This document shows positions 1 through 9,737 of a stretch of 64,000 nucleotides of DNA, piece by piece. The stretch is from positions 1,860,001-1,924,000 of the forward strand of contig CP073743.1 in NCBI GenBank assembly GCA_024397935.1, written 5' to 3'. The first letter of the stretch is position 1, and every line of letters begins with the position of its first letter. The translations under genes were made by a program, and so were the position numbers. The notes under the pieces were generated by a model, which worked only from the letters and a program-made list of their open reading frames with translations, made no database searches and had not been told where the DNA came from. Origin of the DNA: a bacterium SCSIO 12844 (GTDB lineage: Bacteria > Pseudomonadota > Gammaproteobacteria > Francisellales > Francisellaceae).

Positions 1-674
1 ATGCAGGTGTACAACCTGGCGATGTTACAGCTAAAGGAAATATTGAAGACTTTGACTTTAAGTCAGAAGTTCAGTCAGATGGTTCAATTGCTTATGTTTT
101 ACCTACACCGCAACCTGACTCTAAAAATAATCATCACGATACTAACTGGCGAGAAGAAATTCCTACACAGTCAACTGCAGCTTCTCATTACCGTGAAAGC
201 CCAATTGCAACCAATGTGTTAGGCACTTTTTATTGTATGAAATGGGAAATAGCTTATACCTTCTCAAGACAACCTAAAGATCTACCAGTATCAATTATTA
301 ATACTTCTAGCCGAGTTGGCACACTACCAACTCCAAGTAGACCTTTATATAGCGCCTCTAAAGCATTTATTAATTCATTAACTCGCTCGCTTTCAAACCA
401 AGCAGCGCAACGTGCTAATGCAGATGATAGAGCAATGGTTCGAGTTAATGCTGTTGCACCAGGACCTGTTGATACACCACTTGAACGTGCAGCATTTCCA
501 GGCAAAAGCTTTGACACAGCTAAAGCAGGTGTACCTATGCAACGCATTGCTGAACCAGAAGATATTGCAGAAGCTGTTTTATTCTTAGCCGATAATAATA
601 TGTCAAATTATATTACTGGTGCCATTCTACCCGTTGATGGCGGGCATGTAGCAGCGCCTGTGATTAAGCCTTAA
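1..674 (+). CDS. Short-chain dehydrogenase/reductase (SDR), 5' end outside the window
   Basis: The reading frame is open from base 3 to TAA at 672-674, so the gene enters the window already under way. The first visible residues (AG) fit the end of an SDR NNAG motif. Classical SDR signatures follow: a Ser-bearing strand (INTSSRVG), the Tyr-x3-Lys catalytic pair in LYSASKAF, the VNAVAPGPVDTP segment, and a C-terminal ILPVDGG. SDRs are cytosolic Rossmann-fold NAD(P)(H) oxidoreductases. About 70 residues separate the NNAG end from NVLGTFY, more than in FabG-like enzymes; this is reminiscent of pteridine-reductase-like members, but the substrate cannot be assigned. The gene ends 8 bp from the convergent gnd stop, with no obvious terminator between them. 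Confidence 0.85.
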   Translation, partial: AGVQPGDVTAKGNIEDFDFKSEVQSDGSIAYVLPTPQPDSKNNHHDTNWREEIPTQSTAASHYRESPIATNVLGTFYCMKWEIAYTFSRQPKDLPVSIINTSSRVGTLPTPSRPLYSASKAFINSLTRSLSNQAAQRANADDRAMVRVNAVAPGPVDTPLERAAFPGKSFDTAKAGVPMQRIAEPEDIAEAVLFLADNNMSNYITGAILPVDGGHVAAPVIKP

Positions 675-682
675 GATCAATC

Positions 683-2128
683 CTATACACTATAAGAACT
701 TGAACTAATATTTAAGTGGCTACCAATCCAATCAGTATGGAAAAACTCACCTCTTTGTTTATCTGTACGCTCATAAGTATGCGCGCCAAAATAATCACGT
801 TGTGCTTGTAGTAAATTTGCTGGCAAACGCCCTGTAGTAAAGCCATCAAAAAAGCTAATTGCTGAAGTCATTGCAGGTGTTGCAATACCTGACTGAATTG
901 CTGCTGCTGCAACTTGACGAATATGCTTTAATTCTTTTGTTAAAATTACTTTAAAGTAATCATCAAATAATAAATTTTCAAGCTGCGGGTCCTTATCATA
1001 TGCTTTTTTAATATGCTCTAAAAAGACACTTCTAATAATACAACCCTCACGCCACATTAAAGCAATACCACCATAATTAAGTTTCCAATTATAATGTGCT
1101 GCAGCCTCTGTCATTAGCATATAACCTTGTGCATAGGATATCACTTTAGCAAATAATAATGCACCACGAATCGCATCAAGTTCTATGCTACTTTGACTAA
1201 TTGCTTGTTTATCAGTATAAAGCTTTTCAGCTTTAACTCTTGTTTCTTTTAAAGCTGATAGGCAACGAGCAAAAACACTCTCACCAATTAAAGTTAAAGG
1301 CACACCTAAATCCAGTGCATTTATACCTGTCCATTTCCCAGTACCTTTCTGGCCTGCTGTATCTAAAACCTGATCAACTACATAGTGACCATTTTCATCT
1401 TTAAATGAAAATATATTGGCTGTAATTTCTATTAAGTAACTATCTAACTCAGTTTGATTCCAAGAATTAAACGTATCACTTAATGCTTGATTATCGATTT
1501 GATTTAAATTTTTCATCAAGTGATAAGTTTCACAAATAAGCTGCATATCACCATACTCAATACCATTATGCACCATTTTAACAAAGTGACCTGAACCACC
1601 ATCACCAACCCATTGACAACAAGGTTCACCATCTTTAGTTTTTGCTGCAATAGCCTGAAAAATTGGTTTTATAATTGGCCATGCTTTCTCATTACCACCT
1701 GGCATTAATGAAGGACCAAAACGCGCACCTTCTTCACCTCCTGAAACACCTGAACCAACAAAATAAATATCTTTCTCAGCTAATGATTTGCAGCGTCGTT
1801 CAGTATCTGGAAAGTTTGAATTCCCGCCATCAATAATGACATCGCCACTATCTAAAAATGGTACAATCTGTTCAATAAAATGATCAACTACATCACCTGC
1901 TTTTACCATTAACATAACAATGCGTGGTGACTGTAATTTAGAGATCATATCTTCAATAGAATAAGCACCGACAATATTAGTATCTTTAGCAGCTCCATTT
2001 AAAAAATCATCAACTTTTGATGTTGTACGATTATATGCAGCTACTTTAAATCCATGATCATTCATATTCAAAATAAGATTCTGTCCCATAACAGCTAATC
2101 CAACAACTGCAATATCTGCCTGACTCAT
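683..2128 (-). CDS. gnd: 6-phosphogluconate dehydrogenase, decarboxylating
   Basis: This 481-residue protein has the normal length for the family. It catalyses NADP-dependent oxidative decarboxylation of 6-phosphogluconate to ribulose 5-phosphate in the cytosolic oxidative pentose phosphate pathway. The N-terminus carries the Rossmann motif GLAVMGQNL (residues 10-18). The family signature GVSGGEEGARFGPSLMPGG lies near residues 128-146, and the catalytic lysine region GSGHFVKMVHNGIEYGDM near residue 183. The C-terminal helical domain is complete, with ARDYF-like QAQRDYFGAHTYER. A Shine-Dalgarno AGGAG precedes the ATG. It is the last gene of the minus-strand run that starts at gltX, 44 bp after pilZ. 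Confidence 0.97.
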   Translation of the reverse strand: MSQADIAVVGLAVMGQNLILNMNDHGFKVAAYNRTTSKVDDFLNGAAKDTNIVGAYSIEDMISKLQSPRIVMLMVKAGDVVDHFIEQIVPFLDSGDVIIDGGNSNFPDTERRCKSLAEKDIYFVGSGVSGGEEGARFGPSLMPGGNEKAWPIIKPIFQAIAAKTKDGEPCCQWVGDGGSGHFVKMVHNGIEYGDMQLICETYHLMKNLNQIDNQALSDTFNSWNQTELDSYLIEITANIFSFKDENGHYVVDQVLDTAGQKGTGKWTGINALDLGVPLTLIGESVFARCLSALKETRVKAEKLYTDKQAISQSSIELDAIRGALLFAKVISYAQGYMLMTEAAAHYNWKLNYGGIALMWREGCIIRSVFLEHIKKAYDKDPQLENLLFDDYFKVILTKELKHIRQVAAAAIQSGIATPAMTSAISFFDGFTTGRLPANLLQAQRDYFGAHTYERTDKQRGEFFHTDWIGSHLNISSSSYSV

Positions 2129-2172
2129 ACTAAGTATTCTCCTAACAATTATATAATTTAATGATATTATTT

Positions 2173-2496
2173 TTATAGTGTACTTGTTGACTGACTATCA
2201 GATACATCGCTTGTATAGGTTTCAAGTACTTTTTTTACTTTCATACCTTGTATGCCTTCAAATTTAACACCAACCCCTTCTTCAGTGGCCGATGCTTCGA
2301 AAGAAAGCCAAATAATCGAACCACGAAAGCTAAATGATTTACCTAATTCAGCTATATTTAACGTCACTTGAACCTGATCACCTAACTGATAATTTGAAGC
2401 ATCAGTAGCAACAAAAATCCCACTTTCTTTTATAAAAGGCATCAATGCTTTATAAGCTGATATTTTATCATGAAAATTTATCGTATTAAGCGTCAT
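2173..2496 (-). CDS. PilZ-domain protein
   Basis: This is a 107-residue single-domain protein. The segment ESGIFVATDASNYQLGDQV, then a strand ending in GSIIWLS, then GVGVKFEGI matches the layout of the type IV pilus PilZ subfamily (G-[IL]-F-[VI]-x-T, Y-x-L-G-D, G-x-[VI]-x-W, GIGVQF). PilZ proper acts in type IV pilus assembly in the cytoplasm; many relatives bind cyclic di-GMP through an N-terminal RxxxR. No such motif is visible here, so c-di-GMP binding is not supported. The gene is 2 bp from dedA upstream and 44 bp from gnd downstream, so it is probably cotranscribed with both. A Ser/Thr-rich tail follows the domain. Confidence 0.75.
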   Translation of the reverse strand: MTLNTINFHDKISAYKALMPFIKESGIFVATDASNYQLGDQVQVTLNIAELGKSFSFRGSIIWLSFEASATEEGVGVKFEGIQGMKVKKVLETYTSDVSDSQSTSTL

Positions 2497-2498
2497 AA

Positions 2499-3293
2499 TC
2501 AGCTCCTTTTTGCCTCACTATCATGATCAACTGGATGCTTAATCAATTCATCAGCTAATTGAACATTTTTTTGTGATAATTGATCTGTTTCATTTTGCTT
2601 TTTTTCAAGCTCTGCTTGCATTATTTTTTGCGCTTGTGCATTTGCTTTATCTAACTCTATTTGTAATTGTTTTTTACGTTTACGATGTTTTCTATACCAC
2701 ATAATAAGAAAGTAAACCAAAAAAATAAATAAAATCAAAATAATGGCAGATAATAACCAATGTTCTCTAATTAAAGGTCCTAAATTTAACTTTTGTATAA
2801 GAATAATTAATCCTTGTCCAAAATAGTAGCCGCCAATAATAAAAAAACATGACCAAAGTATTGCGCCAATGGTATCAAAGAACATAAATTTTAAATTGGA
2901 TATTTTACTAATACCTAAAGCAAATGGAATAATGGTTCTAACACCATACATAAAACGAAAAGCAATAATTAACCCAGCATCATATTTTTCTAATAAGCGT
3001 GTTACTTTTTCAATTTTACTTTGTGTTTTTGGGAATCGCTCAACAATTTGACGGCCAAAAAAGCGCCCTGAATAAAAGAAAAATGCATCATGGATCACAC
3101 AGCCTACAATTGCTAAAAGAATCAAGCCAGGCAGGTGCAGCATATCATGAGCTGCTGCAATTCCACCAATAATTAAAAATGTTTCACCTTCTATGATTGC
3201 ACCAAAAGCCATTAACCAATAACCCCAAGTTTGGATTAATGCTTCCCACTCAGCAGACATTGGCGCCGCTTGTACTACCACATCTGGTGTCAT
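2499..3293 (-). CDS. DedA family inner-membrane protein
   Basis: This 264-residue protein has DedA/SNARE-associated features: [14 protein letters not shown] near residues 36-49, GRFFGRQIV near 76-84, and the conserved [15 protein letters not shown] near residues 114-128. Several hydrophobic segments follow. DedA proteins are inner-membrane proteins linked to undecaprenyl-phosphate or phospholipid flipping and membrane homeostasis. The C-terminal 60 residues are charged and Gln-rich ([18 protein letters not shown] onward), predicted to be a cytosolic coiled coil, which is longer than in typical DedA proteins. The start ATG overlaps the aroC stop by 4 bp (ATGA), indicating translational coupling. 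Confidence 0.88.
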   Translation of the reverse strand: MTPDVVVQAAPMSAEWEALIQTWGYWLMAFGAIIEGETFLIIGGIAAAHDMLHLPGLILLAIVGCVIHDAFFFYSGRFFGRQIVERFPKTQSKIEKVTRLLEKYDAGLIIAFRFMYGVRTIIPFALGISKISNLKFMFFDTIGAILWSCFFIIGGYYFGQGLIILIQKLNLGPLIREHWLLSAIILILFIFLVYFLIMWYRKHRKRKKQLQIELDKANAQAQKIMQAELEKKQNETDQLSQKNVQLADELIKHPVDHDSEAKRS

Positions 3294-4366
3294 TTGTTTA
3301 CCTCTCGATCAAAGTTTTGAGCTCTATGCCTAAGTAAATGATCCATTAACACAATAGCAACTTGAGCTTCTACAATTGGAACTGCACGAATTCCAACACA
3401 AGGATCATGACGCCCTTTAACTTGAATTTCAACTTCTTCATTATTAATATTAACTGTTTTTCCAGATTTTAAAATGCTTGATGTTGGCTTAAAAGCCACA
3501 TGCGCAATAATTGGTTGGCCTGTAGTAATTCCGCCTAAGATGCCACCTGCATGATTAGATAAAAAGCCTTGTGCATTCATTTCATCTCGATGTTGGCTGC
3601 CTCTTTGTTCAACTGAATCAAAACCATCACCAATACTAACCGCTTTTGCAGCATTAATATTCATCAATGCATAAGCAATTTCAGCATCCATTCGATCAAA
3701 TACAGGTTCACCTAATCCCACTGGGACATTAGATGCTTCAACCATCACTTGAGCACCAACAGAATCACCTTCTTTTCTGATTTGATTAATAAAATCTTCT
3801 AGTTGTGAAATTTGATGTTGATTGGGGCAGAAAAATACATTTTCTGCTGTATCCGCCCATGCATTAAAATCAGTTTTAATATGACCAATTTTTGAAATGC
3901 ATGCACGAATTTCAATCTTATAAGCTTCTTTTAAATATTTTTTAGCAATCGCACCTGCTGCAACTCTTAATGCAGTCTCTCGAGCAGATGAACGTCCCCC
4001 ACCACGGTGATCACGAATACCATATTTATGCCAATAGGTAAAATCTGCATGTCCCGGACGAAACTTATCTTTAATATCACTATAGTCTTTAGATTTTTGA
4101 TCTGTATTTTCTATTAATAAACCAATCGGCGCTCCTGTGGTTTTACCTTCAAAAACACCAGATAGTATTTTGACTTCATCAGGCTCTCGTCTTTGTGTCG
4201 TATAACGGTTAGTACCTGGCTTTCTACGATCAAGTTCAAGTTGAATATCTTCTTCGGATATCACTAAGCCTGGTGGCATGCCATCAATAATTGCACCTAA
4301 AGCTTTTCCATGACTTTCACCAAATGTTGTTACGGTAAATAGTTTACCAATTGTATTACCAGCCAT
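3290..4366 (-). CDS. aroC: Chorismate synthase
   Basis: This 358-residue enzyme makes chorismate from 5-enolpyruvylshikimate 3-phosphate using reduced FMN, the last step of the shikimate pathway. Signature 1, [18 protein letters not shown], lies at residues 16-33, and the arginine-rich flavin/substrate segment [13 protein letters not shown] near residue 120. The GSQHRDEM and [14 protein letters not shown] segments near the C-terminus are also conserved. Length is typical. It lies between prmB (7 bp gap) and dedA (4 bp overlap). The order prmB-aroC resembles gammaproteobacterial genomes, where these genes are often adjacent. Confidence 0.97.
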   Translation of the reverse strand: MAGNTIGKLFTVTTFGESHGKALGAIIDGMPPGLVISEEDIQLELDRRKPGTNRYTTQRREPDEVKILSGVFEGKTTGAPIGLLIENTDQKSKDYSDIKDKFRPGHADFTYWHKYGIRDHRGGGRSSARETALRVAAGAIAKKYLKEAYKIEIRACISKIGHIKTDFNAWADTAENVFFCPNQHQISQLEDFINQIRKEGDSVGAQVMVEASNVPVGLGEPVFDRMDAEIAYALMNINAAKAVSIGDGFDSVEQRGSQHRDEMNAQGFLSNHAGGILGGITTGQPIIAHVAFKPTSSILKSGKTVNINNEEVEIQVKGRHDPCVGIRAVPIVEAQVAIVLMDHLLRHRAQNFDREVNK

Positions 4367-4373
4367 TGATTAG

Positions 4374-5309
4374 TTAACCTTTTAAAAACGTTTCATGATA
4401 TTTTACCAGTTCATCTGCTGTTAATAAAAAAACACCATCGCCACCATCTTCAAACGTAATCCAAGTAAATGGCACTGATGGAAATTGTTCAGCTAAAGCA
4501 TATTGTGAATTACCTACTTCAACAACCAGTATACCATTTTCATTTAAATGATGGACTGCTTGACGTAGAATTCGTTTAACAATGTCCAATCCATCTTGCC
4601 CTGCTTCTAGTCCTAGTTGTGGCTCTTTATGATATTCTAGTGGCATATCATTTAAATCTTTTCTATCAACATATGGTGGGTTAGAGACAATCAAATCAAA
4701 ACGCTCACCCCCTAAGTTTGCAAATAAGTCTGACTGGACCACATCAACTTGATTATCAAGTTGATGAAGCTTAATATTCCTTTTAGCCACTTCTAAAGCA
4801 TCTGTTGAAATATCTGATAGCACAACTTCAGCATTAGTGAAAACATCAGCTGAAGCAATACCAATACAACCACTACCAGTACATAGATCTAAAACTCGAT
4901 GAACATTATTCGCATCAAGCCATGGTTGAAAATCATTTCGAATTAATTCACCTATTGGCGATCGAGGAATTAAAACACGCTGATCAACGTAAAACTCCTT
5001 ATTGGCAAAATAAGCTTTATTAGTAATATAAGGCAAAGGTACACGATCAATTACCCGTCGATAAATCCACTCAATAACACGTTCACGCTCAATGGTTGTT
5101 AAACGAGAATCTAAAATTCTTTGATCAATATCTAATGGTAAATATAAAGCTTGTAGAACTAAATGTACTGCTTCATCCCACACACTATCACAACCATGGC
5201 CATAATAAAGTTCAGACTCTTCAAAACGACTCGTAGCCCAACGCAAATAATCACGAACTGTAATTAATTGATCAATTAAATGCTCTTTTTCATGTAAGTG
5301 TTCAGACAT
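4374..5309 (-). CDS. prmB: 50S ribosomal protein L3 N5-glutamine methyltransferase
   Basis: This 311-residue AdoMet-dependent methyltransferase modifies a glutamine of ribosomal protein L3. An N-terminal helical substrate-recognition domain includes YFANKEFYVDQRVLIPRSP. The Rossmann methyltransferase domain carries DLCTGSGCIGIA (AdoMet loop) and the catalytic NPPYVDR. The VLIPRSPIGELI segment, rather than the PRPDTE of the release-factor enzyme PrmC, favours PrmB. It is 3 bp downstream of cysS and 7 bp upstream of aroC in the same run. Confidence 0.9.
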   Translation of the reverse strand: MSEHLHEKEHLIDQLITVRDYLRWATSRFEESELYYGHGCDSVWDEAVHLVLQALYLPLDIDQRILDSRLTTIERERVIEWIYRRVIDRVPLPYITNKAYFANKEFYVDQRVLIPRSPIGELIRNDFQPWLDANNVHRVLDLCTGSGCIGIASADVFTNAEVVLSDISTDALEVAKRNIKLHQLDNQVDVVQSDLFANLGGERFDLIVSNPPYVDRKDLNDMPLEYHKEPQLGLEAGQDGLDIVKRILRQAVHHLNENGILVVEVGNSQYALAEQFPSVPFTWITFEDGGDGVFLLTADELVKYHETFLKG

Positions 5310-5312
5310 TGG

Positions 5313-6692
5313 TTATTTTTTCCTCCAAATTGTACCTTCACTTGTATCTTCTAAAGTAATATCCATCTTGGTTAATTTATCTCGTATTCTATCTGCTTCT
5401 GTCCAATTTCTTTCTTCTCTTGCAGTATTACGTTTAACGATTAGTGCTTCAATTTCACTTGCTAAATCATGATCTAAGTGAAAAAAGATTTCAGGGTCTT
5501 TCTGTAAAATGCCTAATACACTACCTAATTTTACCAACAGTGAACCTAAAGTTTGCGCTTTATCATAGTCTTTATCTGCTTTTAGGCGATTAATTTCCTT
5601 AGCCAAGATAAATAGCTGAGACAAAGCTTCAGGCGTATTAAAGTCATCATCCATTGCAGAAATAAATGCTTCTTCAAATACTGTATTTTTTTCAGCTTTA
5701 TTAATATCAATTAATAAACCACGAATTGCAGTATAAAGGCGTGTTAATGCAGCATGCGCATTTTCTAAACTTTCTTTTGAATAATTAATCACACTACGAT
5801 AGTGGCCTGACAGCAAAAAATAACGTGCTACTTCAGCATCAAATTCAGCCAATACTTCACGAATCGTAAAAAAGTTATTCAATGACTTTGACATTTTTTC
5901 TTCATTAATATTAACCATGCCAGAATGCATCCAGTAATGCGCAAAGGTACAACCATTATGTGCTTCTGATTGAGCAATTTCATTCTCATGGTGAGGAAAT
6001 TTCAGATCATTACCACCAGCATGAATATCAAAGGTATCACCTAAACATTTTTTTGTCATTGCTGAGCATTCTATATGCCAACCAGGACGCCCCATTGACC
6101 ATGGTGACTCCCAAGCTGGTTCATTTGGTTTTGCTGATTTCCATAGTGCAAAATCTAAAGCATCTTCTTTTTGTTCATCCACTTCAAAGCGAACACCCTC
6201 ACGTAAATGTTCAATAGATTGTTTACTTAGTTTTCCATAGTCTTTAAATTGCCCAACACGAAAATAGACATCACCTTTATCAGTGCTATATGCAAAACCT
6301 TGGTCTACTAAACCTGCAATCATTTGAACAATTTCTTCAACTGTTTCAGTTGCTCTAGGTTCAAAGTCAGGTCTTAATAAATTTAAACTATCAAAATCTT
6401 CATGCATTCGTTTAATATAGTGATCTACTAAGTTATCACAGGAACAGTCCTGATCATTTGCACGATTAATAATTTTATCATCAATATCTGTAATATTTCT
6501 GACATATGTTACTTCATAGCCTCTATAGCGAAGATAACGAATCACCACATCAAATGCTGTATAGGTTCGGCCATGACCAATATGACAATCATCATAAACA
6601 GTACTACCACAAACATATAATTTTACTTTGTTAGGCTCAATTGTTTTTAATGGTAGTTTTTGCTGAGTTAATGAATCATATATCTGTATCAT
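5313..6692 (-). CDS. cysS: Cysteinyl-tRNA synthetase
   Basis: This 459-residue class I aminoacyl-tRNA synthetase charges tRNA-Cys in the cytosol. Cys28 in VCGSTVYDDC is a zinc ligand. The HIGH box is at residues 37-40, and the second zinc Cys and the His pair lie in WHIECSAM and HHENEIAQSEA. The KMSKS loop is intact in EEKMSKSLNNFF. The C-terminal helical and anticodon-binding region is full length. The gene starts 48 bp after the gltX stop and ends 3 bp before prmB. Confidence 0.97.
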   Translation of the reverse strand: MIQIYDSLTQQKLPLKTIEPNKVKLYVCGSTVYDDCHIGHGRTYTAFDVVIRYLRYRGYEVTYVRNITDIDDKIINRANDQDCSCDNLVDHYIKRMHEDFDSLNLLRPDFEPRATETVEEIVQMIAGLVDQGFAYSTDKGDVYFRVGQFKDYGKLSKQSIEHLREGVRFEVDEQKEDALDFALWKSAKPNEPAWESPWSMGRPGWHIECSAMTKKCLGDTFDIHAGGNDLKFPHHENEIAQSEAHNGCTFAHYWMHSGMVNINEEKMSKSLNNFFTIREVLAEFDAEVARYFLLSGHYRSVINYSKESLENAHAALTRLYTAIRGLLIDINKAEKNTVFEEAFISAMDDDFNTPEALSQLFILAKEINRLKADKDYDKAQTLGSLLVKLGSVLGILQKDPEIFFHLDHDLASEIEALIVKRNTAREERNWTEADRIRDKLTKMDITLEDTSEGTIWRKK

Positions 6693-6740
6693 CTATTTTT
6701 TCCATTATATTTGGTATTTATCACAGTTATTTCTAAATAA

Positions 6741-8147
6741 CTAATTTGACACTTTAGACTTAGCATCTAATAATCTCAAGCGTATTAGCTGATCTGACAT
6801 TAAAGCACAAAACTCACTCATTTGTGGTCCATGCTCCATACCACTGATTGCAACACGCAATGGCTGAAATAACTTTTTACCTTTAACACCTTTTGTACTT
6901 TTTATATGTGATGTAACATCAGACCATATAAACTGTGCTTGTGATACTTCTAGTGCAGCATCAAAAAATCCGCTTCCTGCTTCAGATAAAATTGTCAATG
7001 CTTCATCTGAGTAAGCTAGAGATTCATCTGAAAATAATATATTACAATAAGCTAATGCATCATTAGGAGACGTTACATTATCACGAACAATCTGTATAAA
7101 TGCATCTTTTTTATCTTCAGGCACTTGTCGAGAAATTTCATCACCTAACCACTTCCAAAGTTCTGCATCATTCGCATTTAATACGGCTTCTTTTTGCCAA
7201 TAGTTAAGCTGATTTTCATCATAACGCGCAGCAGATGAGCCAAGACGTTCTAAAGAAAACTTCTCTGCCAACGCTTCAAAAGTCATTAAATCATTTTCTT
7301 CATAATAATGACCCAAGCGCGCTAAGTAATTAATAACGGCTTCAGGTAAATAGCCTAAATCTTGTAGTTGCTCTAAACTTCGTGAACCATTTCTTTTTGA
7401 TAATGGTTTGCCATCAGAACCGATAATTAACGAAATATGAGCATAATGCGGTTTTTGTAATCCTAAAACATCTAAAATCATTAGTTGTCTCGGTGTATTA
7501 GTTAAATGATCTTCACCTCTTAAAACATGTGTAACACCCATTAAGGCATCATCAATTGCATTACAAAACATAAATGAAGGACTTTGATCATTTTTACGAA
7601 TAATAAAATCTCCAAGATCATCCGCATTAAATTTTTGCTTGCCTTTAACGACATCTTCAAACTCTATTACTTGCCCTTGGGGTATTTTAAATCTTAAAGC
7701 TGGTTTTAAGCCTTCAGCTAATTTTGCTTGAACTTCATTTTTTGATAAATGTCTACATGTACCGGGGTATCTAGGCGCCTGGCCTGATGCACGTTGTACT
7801 TTACGTGTTAATTCCAGTTTTCCTTCTGAACAAAAGCATAGATAAGCTAAGTCTTCATCCATTAGTTTTTGGTAGAAATCTTCATAAATTTGATTTCTTT
7901 GTGACTGAAAATAAGGTCCATTACCTAAATCTTTATTAGGCCCTTCTTGCCATTGGCATTTTAGCCATTTCAAATCATTTTGTAACTGATCACTAAATTC
8001 AAGCTTTGAGCGCTCTTTATCCGTATCTTCAATTCTCAATAAAAATACATCATTATCTTTTTTTGCTAATAATGCACTAAAAAGTGCAGTTCGAGCATTA
8101 CCTGTTGTAATTAATCCAGTTGGTGACGGTGCAAATCTTGTCTTCAT
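6741..8147 (-). CDS. gltX: Glutamyl-tRNA synthetase, with altered HIGH box
   Basis: This is a 468-residue class I synthetase of the usual bacterial length. The N-terminus RFAPSPTGLITTGNARTAL aligns with the family's PTG-L-[LI]-H-[LV]-G-[NG]-x-RTAL, but the HIGH-box histidine is replaced by Thr (ITTGN); the codons were checked on the minus strand. The zinc-like segment with CFCS and PGTCRH is present, as is the KMSKS equivalent PLSKRNGS. The HVLRGEDHLTNTPRQ segment is intact, so the fold looks functional. It is the first gene of the operon-like run, with a promoter candidate about 40-70 bp upstream. It could be a variant enzyme, or a second GluRS with altered specificity. Confidence 0.93.
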   Translation of the reverse strand: MKTRFAPSPTGLITTGNARTALFSALLAKKDNDVFLLRIEDTDKERSKLEFSDQLQNDLKWLKCQWQEGPNKDLGNGPYFQSQRNQIYEDFYQKLMDEDLAYLCFCSEGKLELTRKVQRASGQAPRYPGTCRHLSKNEVQAKLAEGLKPALRFKIPQGQVIEFEDVVKGKQKFNADDLGDFIIRKNDQSPSFMFCNAIDDALMGVTHVLRGEDHLTNTPRQLMILDVLGLQKPHYAHISLIIGSDGKPLSKRNGSRSLEQLQDLGYLPEAVINYLARLGHYYEENDLMTFEALAEKFSLERLGSSAARYDENQLNYWQKEAVLNANDAELWKWLGDEISRQVPEDKKDAFIQIVRDNVTSPNDALAYCNILFSDESLAYSDEALTILSEAGSGFFDAALEVSQAQFIWSDVTSHIKSTKGVKGKKLFQPLRVAISGMEHGPQMSEFCALMSDQLIRLRLLDAKSKVSN

Positions 8148-8185
8148 CTTCTTATAAATAAATTTATCTTTATCAATGTGTAGAT

Positions 8186-8215
8186 ATCTTAGCGCGGATT
8201 GATTATCTAAGACAA
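8186..8215 (-). promoter_or_regulatory. Candidate sigma-70 promoter for the gltX operon
   Basis: On the minus strand, TTGTCT (8215-8210) and TAAGAT (8191-8186) are spaced by 18 bp. They lie about 40 bp upstream of the gltX ATG in the 220-bp divergent intergenic region shared with the transporter gene. Prediction from consensus only. Confidence 0.4.
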
Positions 8216-8367
8216 GGTTAAAAGCGTTTAGAGTGAAAATTATCTATAGATTTCTTATCATATCTAAAGCTGTAATCCTAATTTGGTTTTATATAGACAA
8301 ACCTAACACCTTATCATAAGCTTAAAGTTACCATTATTAAATATAACAAAACCTTAAAATACATAAT

Positions 8368-9690
8368 ATGACAGATAAAAACATATCCCAATTTGGAAGA
8401 TGGAATTTATATCAAGTTGAAATTATTGAGCGATTTTCATGGGCAGCACTATCAGGCATCATGGTTGCTTATTTAGTGACAACTTTTAATGTCGATTATA
8501 AATACAGTTATCTTTTATATTCAGGCACTTCAGGCATGACCTACGCCATTATGGTTTTAGGGGGTTATTTAGCAGATATATTTGGCGCCAAACGTATCGT
8601 TTATATAGGGTTATTTACCAAAAGCATTGGATTTTTAGTACTTGCATTAGCAACCAACATCCATATTGCAACTGCTGCTTTATCAATTATATGTGTAGGC
8701 ATTGGGCTATTTAAAGCCGCGCCTTCAGCATTACTTGCTCAAGTGACACAAAAAGGTGATGAAGATAAAAATTTTACAGCACTTTATATGTCTATTAATC
8801 TTGGTTCACTAATTGCCAAATTAGTACTAATGCTGATTGCCTTTAAATATATTGGCTATGTTACTTTATTTTGGGTTAGTACAATTTCTAGCTTTTTAGT
8901 TATTATCACATTTTATTTAATGCGCCATACGTTAAGTAATGTATCAACTAAAGGTGGTAGTGGACTATTAAATAAAAAATATTTGATTAATATTGGTATT
9001 ACTATTCCAGTTTTATGTCTATTCGTATCAATCATATTAACTTACAAACTATTACTTGTTAGTCTAACACTCATTGTTGGTGTAATCGCAATCTTATATT
9101 TGATAGCGCTTGCTTTGAAAACACCAAGTGTTTGGGCAGTCGTTGCCTTAATGTTTATAATCGCACCATTTAATATTGTCTATGTACAGTTATATACAAG
9201 CTTTTTAACAGAAGCAAAATCAAACCTTGGCGTAGAAATGGGTCAATTGATGCTTGTACTTAACCCATTAACAATTGTTATTTTTGGAGGTATTTTCCTA
9301 AGGGTATATAAACAATTTAAAATACACAATTTTTATAAAATGGCACTAGGTACTGCTTTTATAGGCCTCTCTTGCCTAATCATTTCAAACTGGAATAACA
9401 ATGAAGGCCTTATTCTTACTTATATTATCAATGCAATTGGTGAACTATTAGTCAGCGCAATTGGGCTTGGTGTTGTTGCATACTATATGCCAAAAGATAA
9501 AGTTGGTGTTGGCACAGGCATCTTTTTCTTATTTTTAGCAATTTGGAATATTGCAGGGGGCCATGTAGCCTCTCTAACCGTTGATTACTCAACGCAAACT
9601 ATCGCATTATTTATTAGCATATCAGCATTTGTAATCGCGTTTATTATTTTTTTAGTGACTTATCTAATCACCAAACATATTGGTGATTAA
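8368..9690 (+). CDS. POT/PTR2-type proton-coupled oligopeptide transporter (MFS)
   Basis: This 440-residue inner-membrane protein has about 12 hydrophobic segments. The first helix carries the POT motif E18-x-x-E21-R-F (EIIERFSW), which couples proton and peptide binding. The GGYLADIFGAKRIVYIG segment matches the PTR2 signature after helix 2. The family imports di- and tripeptides with protons. It is shorter than the 480-500 residues usual for POT proteins, mainly in the loops. No clear Shine-Dalgarno is visible before the ATG. It is monocistronic and convergent with the next gene, with a 47-bp A/T-rich gap and no hairpin. Confidence 0.8.
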   Translation: MTDKNISQFGRWNLYQVEIIERFSWAALSGIMVAYLVTTFNVDYKYSYLLYSGTSGMTYAIMVLGGYLADIFGAKRIVYIGLFTKSIGFLVLALATNIHIATAALSIICVGIGLFKAAPSALLAQVTQKGDEDKNFTALYMSINLGSLIAKLVLMLIAFKYIGYVTLFWVSTISSFLVIITFYLMRHTLSNVSTKGGSGLLNKKYLINIGITIPVLCLFVSIILTYKLLLVSLTLIVGVIAILYLIALALKTPSVWAVVALMFIIAPFNIVYVQLYTSFLTEAKSNLGVEMGQLMLVLNPLTIVIFGGIFLRVYKQFKIHNFYKMALGTAFIGLSCLIISNWNNNEGLILTYIINAIGELLVSAIGLGVVAYYMPKDKVGVGTGIFFLFLAIWNIAGGHVASLTVDYSTQTIALFISISAFVIAFIIFLVTYLITKHIGD

Positions 9691-9737
9691 TTAAATTTCT
9701 ATCAGTTAAATCTTCAATATAATGATTAAAATATACC

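Noticed and set aside
1-222. 73-codon open frame starting at base 1
   Set aside because: It overlaps the SDR gene in another frame; the SDR frame is open from base 3 and reads as a true SDR.
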